This document shows positions 1 to 6,091 of a stretch of 37,487 bases of DNA, in pieces. Below the pieces are notes generated by a model. It was not told the DNA's origin. It did not search any database and saw only the letters and a program-made list of their open reading frames with translations. The position numbers and the translations under genes are program-made. How positions within the stretch are numbered: the stretch's first letter is position 1; each line of letters starts with the position of its first letter. Origin of the DNA: a virus; IMG/VR virus record IMGVR_UViG_3300021959_000148, positions 1 through 37,487 of that record; one strand, given 5' to 3'.

Positions 1-91
1 CCCCATGGATGGTCTCGGTGGTGTCTACCCCAGTGCCGTCACATTATTCATTACAAATACAAGAGTCTGCACTGGTTACTCTTATGTGTCT

Positions 92-100
92 ATTATATCA
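92..100 (-). promoter_or_regulatory. Extended -10 promoter-like element
   Basis: Read on the minus strand the sequence is TGATATAAT, a perfect -10 hexamer with the extended TG. There is no TTGACA at the right distance upstream. It would transcribe leftward out of the window. Confidence 0.35.
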
Positions 101-147
101 TACTTCTCACCAAATTAAAAGGGGAAAAAACGTCAAGCAGTTAATGT

Positions 148-213
148 CTAGTCCATCATCATGGGATTCTCACCCACTTGGAGGACGCCAGAAGACGTTT
201 TCCCAAACAACAT
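148..213 (-). CDS. Possible 21-aa leaderless micro-ORF
   Basis: The ATG at 211-213 lies 4 nt after the TATACT -10 box of the promoter at 218-247, and the frame runs 21 codons to TAG. The peptide begins MLFGKTSS and ends NPMMMD. It matches no family I recognise. The only support is its placement, which resembles the other promoter-proximal starts in this phage. The transcript could equally be a non-coding RNA. Confidence 0.2.
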   Translation of the reverse strand: MLFGKTSSGVLQVGENPMMMD

Positions 214-217
214 AGGT

Positions 218-247
218 AGTATATCAAAAAATGAGGGGCTTTGTCAA
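218..247 (-). promoter_or_regulatory. Early sigma70-like promoter with GGG/CCC element
   Basis: On the minus strand: TTGACA (242-247), 18 bp, TATACT (218-223). The -35 is flanked by GGG and CCCC and followed by a T-run, as in the related elements at 731-760, 9591-9625 and 29873-29907. It starts 6 nt after the stop codon of the LPD29-like gene. Confidence 0.7.
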
Positions 248-252
248 CCCTT

Positions 253-624
253 TTATACCACCTGATACTCTTTATTCCACTGTCCTACGTTCACATCCAC
301 ATAATATGCAGTGTCAAAGTAGTCAATCATCGCATCAGTGTTATCATACCACACATCTGCAGGTTTCATAGCACTAAACAACTCAACAAGAAAGTCCTTT
401 GCCACACCACTGAAGTGTTCATGATACCAATAGGGGTTAATCTGATAATGATAACCACCATCAGAGTTAGAATCTTTTTTAAAGTCTATAGAACCACTCT
501 TCAGGTTAACCACTAGAGTAGAATGGTTATTCACTGCAATAGACCCCTTCATACCGTACTTCTTCAGTACTTCTTTAATAGAAGGAGAGAGTTTCTTTTT
601 AAGTTCTTGTGATACGTATGCCAT
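253..624 (-). CDS. LPD29-like domain protein
   Basis: 123-aa protein that I recognise as resembling the LPD29 family (large polyvalent protein-associated domain 29), found in phage and mobile-element proteins. Family-like features are the N-terminal MAYVSQELKKKL, the NHSTLVV segment near residue 33, NPYWYHEHFSG in the middle, and the C-terminal DYFDTAYYVDVNVGQWNK. The molecular function is unknown. I start it at the ATG at 622-624, which has AGAGG upstream and follows the stop of the 32-aa ORF by 1 nt. A longer frame to 690 would run through that ORF and lacks support. Both are expected to be transcribed from the promoter at 731-760 as early genes. Confidence 0.6.
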   Translation of the reverse strand: MAYVSQELKKKLSPSIKEVLKKYGMKGSIAVNNHSTLVVNLKSGSIDFKKDSNSDGGYHYQINPYWYHEHFSGVAKDFLVELFSAMKPADVWYDNTDAMIDYFDTAYYVDVNVGQWNKEYQVV

Positions 625-625
625 G

Positions 626-724
626 TTAGATAACCTCTGCAATAGTAAGTAATAGAAAGACTGATACCATAGGGACGATAAAGTCACCATCTAAAAGTCC
701 GTGTTCTTGTATAAATCTCATCAT
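626..724 (-). CDS. 32-aa leaderless hydrophobic small protein
   Basis: The ATG (722-724) lies exactly 6 nt after the TATAAT box of a strong promoter, so the predicted mRNA starts at or within 1-2 nt of the start codon. The frame runs 32 codons and ends 1 nt before the start of the LPD29-like gene. The C-terminal half (FIVPMVSVFLLLTIAEVI) is hydrophobic and could be a membrane segment. I know no homologue. A second ATG follows the first directly. Support comes from promoter spacing and the tight junction to the next gene, not from similarity. Confidence 0.45.
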   Translation of the reverse strand: MMRFIQEHGLLDGDFIVPMVSVFLLLTIAEVI

Positions 725-730
725 GTAGCC

Positions 731-760
731 ATTATATAAAAAAGTGAGGGGCATTGTCAA
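731..760 (-). promoter_or_regulatory. Strong early promoter (TTGACA-18-TATAAT)
   Basis: Minus-strand TTGACA (755-760), 18 bp spacer, perfect TATAAT (731-736). Between the boxes lies ATGCCCCTCACTTTTTTA, the same core as at 9597-9614. It drives the 32-aa ORF and the LPD29-like gene. Confidence 0.8.
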
Positions 761-1047
761 CACTCAGAGACACACAGGTTTGACTCTGAATCTCTCTGAG
801 ATGCTGTGTGCGTGTGGGTGCGTGTGGAGAAACCTCTGAGACCTACCACAAAATCTCCGCCGTGTCAACCCCTTGACTCCACGTTAAAAATCGTGTTTGT
901 CTCCCCAAACAGCACCACCAAAACCCAAAATAATCCACTTTCTCCCACTCCCCTATATTTCGATTATTATTACACACTTTGACACACTTCTACACACAAT
1001 ATATTCCCTTGCACCATAATCGCCTACAAATTATATTCAAAACCCCC

Positions 1048-1076
1048 TATACATAAGGGTTTCAGAGTGGTATAAT
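1048..1076 (+). promoter_or_regulatory. Plus-strand promoter (TATACA-17-TATAAT)
   Basis: CCCCTATACA ends the -35 region (TATACA 1048-1053), followed by 17 bp and TATAAT (1071-1076). The same unusual -35, CCCCTATACA with a 17-bp spacer, is found upstream of uvsX (32316-32348). The start would be near 1083, giving a leader of about 72 nt. Confidence 0.6.
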
Positions 1077-1090
1077 AGTTTTAAGTAACC

Positions 1091-1136
1091 GAGAAACGTA
1101 GATATATCCAAGGTGGAATAGTTACACGTCTCTCAA
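1091..1136 (+). promoter_or_regulatory. Hairpin in the leader of the nuclease gene
   Basis: GAGAAACGT (from 1091) can pair with ACGTCTCTC (up to 1135) with one mismatch, enclosing a loop of about 27 nt. It lies between the promoter and the ribosome binding site AGGAGTAACCT, so it may affect mRNA stability or translation. Confidence 0.35.
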
Positions 1137-1154
1137 AAACAATAGGAGTAACCT

Positions 1155-1703
1155 ATGAACTTTGAAATAAGTCAGACCTTAGATGGTCACATACAGACCT
1201 ATGATACACCTCCATCAGCAGGTAAATCAGGTCAGAAAACAGGTGCAGAGTTTGAAAAAGAAGTCTTTGATTTCCTCACCTACAATGATATAAGTGTCCC
1301 TACACATTACCGTGATAATAAACGAATTGTTACACGTCCTGTCTACACTAATTATGTGGGCGCAAGAGGTAAAAAGGGTGATATGACTGCAATCATTAAT
1401 GGTAAACAGTATCATGTTGAGTGTAAAAGACTTAACACTTGTGAGAGTCATATAGAGAAACTTGCATATATCGACTTAAACCTGAGACATAATTGTTATA
1501 AATCGCAGCTCGTGTTAGTGTATTCTATAGGGTTGGTACCTGATAATAAGTACAATGAAGTGCAAAACATGATGAATTCGATACGTGATGCAGGTGGGTT
1601 GGTGTTTGAATATAATGAATTTAGGAGTTGGATATATGAGTCCAAAAACAAGAAAGATACATCAAGAGACTATTACAACAGTCTTTACAGGATTACTGAT
1701 TAA
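1155..1703 (+). CDS. PD-(D/E)XK nuclease-like protein
   Basis: 182 aa, the first of only two plus-strand genes. Residues about 29-40 (KTGAEFEKEVFDFL) form an early acidic helix, and residues about 74-92 carry the core: GKKGD, a beta-strand IING, then YHVECKRL. The D...E-x-K pattern is the catalytic signature of the PD-(D/E)XK nuclease fold, which includes restriction enzymes, Holliday junction resolvases and phage nucleases. I cannot assign a subfamily. A good RBS (AGGAGTAACCT) precedes the ATG, and a promoter lies about 80 bp upstream. It overlaps the next gene by 68 bp. Plausible roles are host DNA degradation, exclusion of other phages or recombination; the sequence does not decide. Confidence 0.6.
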   Translation: MNFEISQTLDGHIQTYDTPPSAGKSGQKTGAEFEKEVFDFLTYNDISVPTHYRDNKRIVTRPVYTNYVGARGKKGDMTAIINGKQYHVECKRLNTCESHIEKLAYIDLNLRHNCYKSQLVLVYSIGLVPDNKYNEVQNMMNSIRDAGGLVFEYNEFRSWIYESKNKKDTSRDYYNSLYRITD

Positions 1704-1875
1704 TTACCCTTTGAATCTATTGGGTTTGTATATTTGTATTGACCTATTGGGGTGGTCTGATACGTTTTTAATAGGTACTACGATTACCCTATGGATGACA
1801 CTTGTTGCATACACTAGAGTGTTTCTGATTCGCCGTCACTTTTACAATAAAGCACATATCGATTCTGATAACTAA
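1636..1875 (+). CDS. Small two-helix membrane protein (DUF7220-like)
   Basis: 79 aa starting at MSPKTRKIHQE, with AGGAGTTG 7-8 nt upstream inside the nuclease gene. Two hydrophobic segments (about residues 13-35 and 40-60) are followed by a basic end containing RVFLIRRHF. The layout, a short polar start, two membrane helices and an arginine-rich RR tail, resembles the DUF7220-type small phage membrane proteins; this assignment is from memory and tentative. The longer frame to 1585 lacks an RBS. The gene ends 62 bp inside the convergent oxygenase gene on the other strand. Confidence 0.55.
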   Translation: MSPKTRKIHQETITTVFTGLLINYPLNLLGLYICIDLLGWSDTFLIGTTITLWMTLVAYTRVFLIRRHFYNKAHIDSDN

Positions 1876-2497
1876 CCGTCTTTTGATACATGGGTTTCTT
1901 TACGTATACGTCTAGTGCCATGGAGACACGTGGTTGTTGATATTGATTGGTTTTGACTTCGTGTTCGAGTCTATGTCCGACTATGGTGAGTTTCCCTACC
2001 TCGTTTGGTGTATATGAGGGTCGAGCGTCCCTGTAGTAGTGTGTACCAGTCTTGGGGTTACCTGATAAAAACATGTTGCAGGGTATTACCTGATTAGGGT
2101 GATATTCATGGAAATGTCTATGCAGGTCTTCTCCTTGTCTCAGAACGTTGCACCAGCATTGTAATAATACCCAATCCAAGTCTTTAAATTCATCCAGTCC
2201 CAACAAGCGTTGTGGTATATTCAGACGTTGGAAGTCAGGGTGATTTAACCAGTTATAGACATCATGTTGTCTTGTGAGACCCTTATAGGGTTTAGTGGAG
2301 GGGTTTGGTATGGCTTTGATTCTTTCTTCGTCTCTGAGGACGATATGAGTCATATAGTCGCATTCGTCAGGTGTGAAGAATGTATCAACTTCATTATAAT
2401 AATAGGGGTCTAAGTCGAGACCCCTATTATCTTGAAGATATAACCTGTCTTCTTGTTGGTTATAATATTTGAGAATTTCTTGTTTTACAAAACCCAT
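1814..2497 (-). CDS. 2OG-Fe(II) oxygenase-like protein
   Basis: 227 aa, the last gene of the leftward unit, overlapping the convergent plus-strand gene. The C-terminal half resembles phage 2-oxoglutarate/Fe(II) oxygenases of the PF13759 type: a histidine-rich LHRHFHEYHP where metal ligands are expected, then GKLTIVGHRLEHEV with the distal histidine, and RVSMALDVYV, the equivalent of the RISIAFD strand. The HxD pair seen in the other oxygenases here appears as HxH or HxxH, so activity is uncertain. Its start overlaps the glycosyltransferase-like gene by 13 bp. The substrate is unknown. Confidence 0.55.
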   Translation of the reverse strand: MGFVKQEILKYYNQQEDRLYLQDNRGLDLDPYYYNEVDTFFTPDECDYMTHIVLRDEERIKAIPNPSTKPYKGLTRQHDVYNWLNHPDFQRLNIPQRLLGLDEFKDLDWVLLQCWCNVLRQGEDLHRHFHEYHPNQVIPCNMFLSGNPKTGTHYYRDARPSYTPNEVGKLTIVGHRLEHEVKTNQYQQPRVSMALDVYVKKPMYQKTVSYQNRYVLYCKSDGESETL

Positions 2498-3357
2498 AGG
2501 TGTAGGTACCTATCCGTAAATGGGTCTTTGTTGTCTTCTCCTCTTTCCAACACTAAGAATGAGCATTGTTTGGTGATGTCACGATATTCATGATTGAATT
2601 CGATGAATTTCGCTTCAGGTTCACCACCCATACCTCTCCAGTTATCAGGATTAGATTCGAATTCAGGTCTGACGATGTCCTCATACAGGTCATTGACTTC
2701 CTTATTCTTTGCAACATTGTCGACATGGTAACCACCGAAGGTACCCTTTTTGACTGGTAAAACAAACCCTTCGAATTCGTTCTCATAGAAATCAGCAACG
2801 TTATCGTACTTGGTTTGATACCCTTCAGGGTCTGTCATGAACTTACGATAAACATCACGTGTGTCACCTGCAACAAAACCAAAATAACAGTCACTGTACG
2901 TATGTTCAGTGTCCCACCACTTTTCAGTTAGATGAATAAAGGGTAGGTTGTTGTCTGTGATATTGGTAATTTGTTCTGCATTGAACTTAAACGTTGTCTC
3001 ACTAGTAGTCCCTCTGTCAGGGATACCATCAAAACAGAATCCTCCTGCTAGGTCACGTGCAATGATGTTTGCATCGAAATACATGGTCTTAGTACCAGCA
3101 CCGAAGAAATCATCGTAATTATGCAGTTCTAGTGGAATAAATTTAGGGTTGGTGATTTTATCGTTACCCAAATAAGGAATAACACGAATGTCTTCATCCA
3201 ATCCTGTCTTGTCGTCAGTCAATACGTTTAGACGACAATTTTGAAATCCTACGTCACGTAAGACTCGAATACGGTCTAAGGATAATTTGAATCGATTGAT
3301 GTCCTCAGTCGTTACACCATTATCCTTGGTTTTTATACAAACTAATTCAATAGCCAT
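2485..3357 (-). CDS. Glycosyltransferase-like protein (tentative)
   Basis: 290 aa. The N-terminal 110 residues read like a GT-A nucleotide-sugar fold: a strand around LVCIKT, a helix, CRLNVLTDD, a strand around IRVIPY, then KTMYFDANIIARDL, which sits where GT-A enzymes have their metal-binding DxD (here D-A-N). The rest is not recognised. If correct, it would move a sugar onto a protein or nucleic acid. A RBS (TTGGAGAT) lies about 11 nt upstream. Its neighbours (oxygenase, sulfotransferase) also suggest modification chemistry. The substitution in DxD lowers confidence. Confidence 0.4.
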   Translation of the reverse strand: MAIELVCIKTKDNGVTTEDINRFKLSLDRIRVLRDVGFQNCRLNVLTDDKTGLDEDIRVIPYLGNDKITNPKFIPLELHNYDDFFGAGTKTMYFDANIIARDLAGGFCFDGIPDRGTTSETTFKFNAEQITNITDNNLPFIHLTEKWWDTEHTYSDCYFGFVAGDTRDVYRKFMTDPEGYQTKYDNVADFYENEFEGFVLPVKKGTFGGYHVDNVAKNKEVNDLYEDIVRPEFESNPDNWRGMGGEPEAKFIEFNHEYRDITKQCSFLVLERGEDNKDPFTDRYLHLWVL

Positions 3358-3382
3358 TTTATATTATATCTCCAATAATAAA

Positions 3383-3721
3383 TTAACTTCTTCGCATCCG
3401 TGCAATATCTTTTGCATGTTCCTTGTCTTCCATGAAGATAGGCACCATGTTAGATTTGTGCATGGTTGCGATTCCTAACAATTTCCTCTCGCCACTATAC
3501 ACCATGGGTTCTTGACGTGGGGTCAAGTTTCCAGTTGTATGTGTGACTAGGGATGGAATTTCTTCCTTCACTTCTCTCATCACTTGGTCATAAATCTTCT
3601 GTTGTTGAGAGATTAGTTCATTATATTTAGTACGTTTTGACACAGTCTTAAAAGCATTGGTTTTTCTTTTCTTACCATGTGGCCCGTACTTGATACTTGA
3701 ACCTAAATTTAAAAATCCCAT
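3383..3721 (-). CDS. Conserved T4-like phage protein, function unknown
   Basis: 112 aa, basic in the first third (KYGPHGKKRKTNAFK) with a conserved-looking end (GIATMHKSNMVPIF, then KDIARMRRS). I have seen this arrangement in proteins of marine T4-like phages but know no function. It has its own promoter (3754-3782) and a leader of about 26 nt. Nothing suggests a membrane segment or an enzyme motif. Confidence 0.65.
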   Translation of the reverse strand: MGFLNLGSSIKYGPHGKKRKTNAFKTVSKRTKYNELISQQQKIYDQVMREVKEEIPSLVTHTTGNLTPRQEPMVYSGERKLLGIATMHKSNMVPIFMEDKEHAKDIARMRRS

Positions 3722-3753
3722 AACTGACTCACTTATAATACAGTAATACTTCT

Positions 3754-3782
3754 ATTGTACTACAGATGAGTCGTTCTGTCAA
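3754..3782 (-). promoter_or_regulatory. Early promoter (TTGACA-17-TACAAT)
   Basis: Minus-strand TTGACA (3777-3782), 17 bp, TACAAT (3754-3759). The -35 overlaps the stop codon of the upstream gene. The spacer start (GAA) and end (CTGTAG) resemble those of the gp43 promoter. Confidence 0.7.
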
Positions 3783-3997
3783 TAGTGTTCTTCGTCTTTG
3801 TACATGAGTTTGTAGTCATCGTCTACCACTCTGAGTTCAATGCCGTTGTCTGTCACGTTGCACACTAGAGTGTCACCTAGTTCCAGTCCCAACATCTGTT
3901 GAGAAATCCCTGCATCTAATCGAATACCACTTTCCATCACTTCAATAACGTATCCATGAAGTGTTACCGACCTACGGTCTCTATCTTGTTCAGTCAT
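3779..3997 (-). CDS. Small protein, function unknown
   Basis: 72 aa beginning MTEQDRDRRSV, with AAGGAGA placed well upstream. The longer frame to 4033 lies inside mazG and is rejected. The alternating pattern (VTLHGYVIEVMESGIRL, LGLELGDTLVCNV, GIELRVV) suggests a small beta-barrel, but I recognise no family. It follows mazG by 10 nt and should be co-translated with it. Confidence 0.6.
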   Translation of the reverse strand: MTEQDRDRRSVTLHGYVIEVMESGIRLDAGISQQMLGLELGDTLVCNVTDNGIELRVVDDDYKLMYKDEEHY

Positions 3998-4007
3998 TTT
4001 AGTCTCC

Positions 4008-4310
4008 TTAGACTTCTTTGATAAAAATACCATCGACCATCTTTCCTTTACGGTCTTTGATATCCATCCATGCTTGGTTCATACAGTCACCCAAGGATAG
4101 ATTGTTTCGTGTTGCAATGTTAATTAACACTACAATACAGTCTCCGATGTCGTCTGCAACATCCTTACCCTTGCATACGTTGTCACTGAGTTCACCGACT
4201 TCTTGAATCAGTTTGCATACTTGGTCTTTATCGTTTGCACCTTCGATAAGGTTTCTATCGTAGTGCCATTGTTTGATATTCTGTTCTAGTACATCTAAAT
4301 CGTATCTCAT
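4008..4310 (-). CDS. MazG-like nucleotide pyrophosphohydrolase
   Basis: 100 aa, the size of a single MazG-type domain. The signature is EVGEL (residues 37-41) followed by ADDIGD (52-57), an ExxE...DxxD arrangement that binds Mg2+ and nucleoside triphosphates in an all-alpha fold. Members hydrolyse (d)NTPs to monophosphates; phage versions have been proposed to alter the nucleotide pool or (p)ppGpp signalling. GAGGA lies upstream of the ATG. It sits directly after two tRNA genes, apparently in one transcript. Confidence 0.8.
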   Translation of the reverse strand: MRYDLDVLEQNIKQWHYDRNLIEGANDKDQVCKLIQEVGELSDNVCKGKDVADDIGDCIVVLINIATRNNLSLGDCMNQAWMDIKDRKGKMVDGIFIKEV

Positions 4311-4333
4311 TACTGAGTCCTCATGTTAAAAAA

Positions 4334-4421
4334 TGGCGGAGAGGGTGGGATTCGAACCCACGGAACCTTTCGGTTCGCTGGTTTTCAAGACCAGTCTATT
4401 CGACCACTCTAGCACCTCTCC
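4334..4421 (-). tRNA. tRNA-Ser (UGA)
   Basis: 88 nt with a 7-bp acceptor stem (GGAGAGG/CCTCTCC), discriminator G and encoded CCA. The anticodon loop CTTGAAA gives UGA, and the long variable arm (CGAACCGAAAGGTTCCG) is typical of serine tRNAs. It lies 4 nt after tRNA-Ala. Confidence 0.95.
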
Positions 4422-4425
4422 TTCA

Positions 4426-4501
4426 TGGTGGAGCTGGGCGGGTTCGAACCGCCGACCCCCTGCTTGCAAAGCAGGTGCTCTCCCAACTGAGCTACAGCCC
4501 C
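4426..4501 (-). tRNA. tRNA-Ala (UGC)
   Basis: 76 nt, acceptor GGGGCTG/CAGCTCC (one G-U), anticodon loop TTTGCAA giving UGC, T-loop TTCGAAC and encoded CCA. Its 5' end overlaps the last codons and the stop of the sulfotransferase gene by 10 nt. Confidence 0.95.
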
Positions 4502-5175
4502 AAATCAAAATCTTCTTTCCATAACCATTGTACAAACAGTTTGGTCTGTTCGTCAAGGGGAAATTTGGGTAATATAAAATCATTTAGCATCTTTTTTGAT
4601 GCATCTTCATTCGTCCATACTTTTGTGGTAAAATCTACAGACACATTATTACAGATGGGTGCAACCTCTCCTCTAACGTCCTTGATATGTATGGTACGTG
4701 CAAAAGGTTTACCGTCTCTACATATCCATCGTGCCTGTGGTGACATAATCATGTTAGTGTACACTTGATGGAATCTTGATTCACTCATCTGTCCTCTGAA
4801 CTTAGGGACACCAGTTCCGTCTACATCTAAATTCATCATCACTGGAATGAATCGAAGACAAGACACAAACCTTTCATATGGGTCACGTGTCATAGTGAAC
4901 ACATCGATGTTGTTCTCATCTATCCAGTCACCTAGTGTAGGATAGAGTTCAAATGCTTGGTCGATTGTGAGGTGAGCATGGTCATGCATTTCAACCTCTT
5001 CCATCTTTAAATTAGGATTATTAAAGAGTGGAAGAACACCATGCAGTGTCCTAAACCGATATTGATGCCCATAGTTCATTTTTACATAGTTCAGTAAAAG
5101 TGAACCTGCAGTTTTAGGTGCATGAAAAAACAACCCTTCAAATTTACGTGTTTCTAAATTTTGTAATCCGTACAT
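4492..5175 (-). CDS. Sulfotransferase family protein
   Basis: 227 aa. [16 protein letters not shown] (about residues 16-31) is the PAPS 5'-phosphosulfate binding loop (PKTGGTS type), and [13 protein letters not shown] (about 93-105) is the 3'-phosphate motif with the conserved R and S. This places it in the Sulfotransfer_2-like group, which moves sulfate from PAPS to sugars or other acceptors. The acceptor is unknown. Its start codon overlaps the stop of a small membrane ORF (TAATG), and its own TAG stop lies inside tRNA-Ala, so the mRNA is cut if the tRNA is processed from the same transcript. Confidence 0.75.
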   Translation of the reverse strand: MYGLQNLETRKFEGLFFHAPKTAGSLLLNYVKMNYGHQYRFRTLHGVLPLFNNPNLKMEEVEMHDHAHLTIDQAFELYPTLGDWIDENNIDVFTMTRDPYERFVSCLRFIPVMMNLDVDGTGVPKFRGQMSESRFHQVYTNMIMSPQARWICRDGKPFARTIHIKDVRGEVAPICNNVSVDFTTKVWTNEDASKKMLNDFILPKFPLDEQTKLFVQWLWKEDFDLGL

Positions 5176-5339
5176 TATGTAATCTGTAGTGTCAGTGACA
5201 TGAGTATTGTTATAAGAATGAAAAACACTGCACCCAATCCGAGTGCAGTGAATAACACATTTGCTAAGTTAGGAGAGAACTTATCGAGTTCTCTTTTCGT
5301 CCCTACTCCTGTTAACAGGTTTTTTATTCTTCTTATCAC
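5175..5339 (-). CDS. 54-aa small membrane protein (GTG start)
   Basis: The frame reads VIRRIKNLLTGVG at the start, with a hydrophobic helix NVLFTALGLGAVFFILITIL near the end. It finishes in a TAATG overlap with the sulfotransferase start, a usual sign of translational coupling. The best start is the GTG at 5337-5339, with a weak RBS; a TAG stop lies just upstream. It overlaps the zinc-finger-like gene by 59 bp in another frame. A perfect 8-bp hairpin with a T-run (5221-5250) lies inside it. Confidence 0.5.
   Translation of the reverse strand: MIRRIKNLLTGVGTKRELDKFSPNLANVLFTALGLGAVFFILITILMSLTLQIT
5221..5250 (-). terminator. Terminator-like hairpin inside a small ORF
   Basis: On the minus strand CACTGCAC (5243-5250) pairs perfectly with GTGCAGTG (5226-5233) across 9 nt and is followed by TTTTT (5221-5225). 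It has the form of an intrinsic terminator, but it lies within the coding frame of the 54-aa membrane ORF, so it may act as an attenuator or be used only when that ORF is not translated. Confidence 0.5.
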
Positions 5340-5469
5340 GTTCTATATGCCAATCATGAGAGCAATATGCATCACAAAATACATGAAGATTGCTATCATC
5401 AATCCAATACTTCACTTGAGTCAGGTCTAACATCGTCTGACACTGACTGCACTTCTGAAATTGACTCAT
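5281..5469 (-). CDS. Small zinc-finger-like protein
   Basis: 62 aa with CSQC (residues 7-10) and CDAYCSHDWH (about 32-41), four cysteines plus histidines that could bind one zinc ion, then a basic tail (DKKNKKPVNRSRDEKRTR). AAGGA lies about 8 nt before the ATG. It overlaps the 3' end of the oxygenase gene by 71 bp in another frame. The fold may be a nucleic-acid-binding zinc ribbon; no family recognised. Confidence 0.55.
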   Translation of the reverse strand: MSQFQKCSQCQTMLDLTQVKYWIDDSNLHVFCDAYCSHDWHIERDKKNKKPVNRSRDEKRTR

Positions 5470-6091
5470 CGTCTGTTCCTTCTTCTAATTGTTCGTCTTG
5501 AAATCCAAACCAAATTGCAAAGACCCATCGTTCTCCTTTGTATATGGGTTCCACTCCATGCCATCTTTTGGTTGAATGATTGAATGTTACCATTGTACCT
5601 CTACGAGGTTGAATTGTATGTCCTTCTACATTCAGTCTTCCTCCTTCATACTCCTCATTAAGAAAGAATATTGCAGTTGCAGTGTCCTCACTGTCTGCAT
5701 CATCTTTATGAAACGGAAATAATGTACCCTCAGGATATCTAATAATTTGTGCATAATTAACTTTGCCATATTCAGGTGCTTTAGGTAAGTAGTCGTAACA
5801 AAACTCTATACATCTATCGAACTCTACACTGCCTGGCTGGAGAACTGTAAACTCTTTAGTGTCAGGTATAGAGTACTTCCAAGTGTGGTTCATGTCCTCT
5901 TCATTTACTGCAGCAACCTTATTTTCCTGTCCTTCATGTCCCATGGTTATTTCTGAAAAGGGAAGTCGCATGTGTTCATTAATTATATTATCACATTCCT
6001 CTCTTGACAAGAGTCTTTCTCCAATAATTAACATTGGAGGTGCATTGTCGTCAAAATCTTGTTTTACTCTTTTAATATCTCTTCTTTTCAT
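5399..6091 (-). CDS. 2OG-Fe(II) oxygenase, prolyl-4-hydroxylase type
   Basis: 230 aa. The catalytic core is clear: FPFHKDDAD carries the HxD iron ligands (about residues 129-131), a double-stranded beta-helix strand follows (ATAIFFLNEEYEGG), then MVTFNHSTKRWHGVEPI with the distal histidine, and GERWVFAIWFGF with the arginine that binds 2-oxoglutarate. This fits the P4Hc/PF13640 group, which hydroxylates proline or other side chains; the substrate here is unknown. The last 30 residues are acidic and probably disordered. Its ATG overlaps the stop of the next oxygenase (TAATG). Confidence 0.85.
   Translation of the reverse strand: MKRRDIKRVKQDFDDNAPPMLIIGERLLSREECDNIINEHMRLPFSEITMGHEGQENKVAAVNEEDMNHTWKYSIPDTKEFTVLQPGSVEFDRCIEFCYDYLPKAPEYGKVNYAQIIRYPEGTLFPFHKDDADSEDTATAIFFLNEEYEGGRLNVEGHTIQPRRGTMVTFNHSTKRWHGVEPIYKGERWVFAIWFGFQDEQLEEGTDDESISEVQSVSDDVRPDSSEVLD

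Larger units (their letters stand above)
1..252. other. Left-edge non-coding stretch with minus-strand promoters
   Basis: I see no convincing gene here. On the minus strand there is a TTGACA/TATACT promoter (218-247), a 21-codon ORF directly after it (148-213), and an extended -10 box (TGATATAAT, 92-100) with no good -35. An ATG at 4-6 (minus) could open a gene leaving the window, but it has no clear ribosome binding site. The plus-strand frame across this stretch has no start signal and looks like chance. Confidence 0.5.
761..1154. other. Divergent intergenic region with inverted repeats
   Basis: About 390 bp between leftward and rightward promoters, with no ORF I would call. CTCAGAG (763-769) can pair with CTCTGAG at 794-800 or 834-840, and CACACAG (771-777) with CTGTGTG (804-810), so the first 80 bp can form alternative nested hairpins. 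A GTGTG-rich run follows. Positions 885-1050 are pyrimidine- and AC-rich. The right end carries the plus-strand promoter (1048-1076) and the leader of the nuclease gene. It could be a regulatory or origin-like region; the sequence alone does not decide. Confidence 0.4.

Noticed and set aside
9-215. 68-codon plus-strand ORF at the left edge
   Set aside because: No RBS, no recognisable protein features, and it runs opposite to two minus-strand promoters.
625-690. Upstream start of the LPD29-like gene
   Set aside because: It would overlap the 32-aa ORF entirely, and the family-like sequence begins at MAYVSQ, which has its own RBS.
877-886. Another minus-strand GGGGTTGACA
   Set aside because: It resembles the promoter element, but the sequence 17 bp downstream (TAGGTC) is no -10 box and the CCCC arm is missing.
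979-1001. Plus-strand TTGACA with TATATT in the divergent region
   Set aside because: The spacer is only 15 bp, and the promoter at 1048-1076 explains the downstream operon better.
4326-4583. 85-codon minus-strand frame and an opposite plus-strand frame
   Set aside because: Both run straight through tRNA-Ser and tRNA-Ala; tRNA genes often give false ORFs of this kind.
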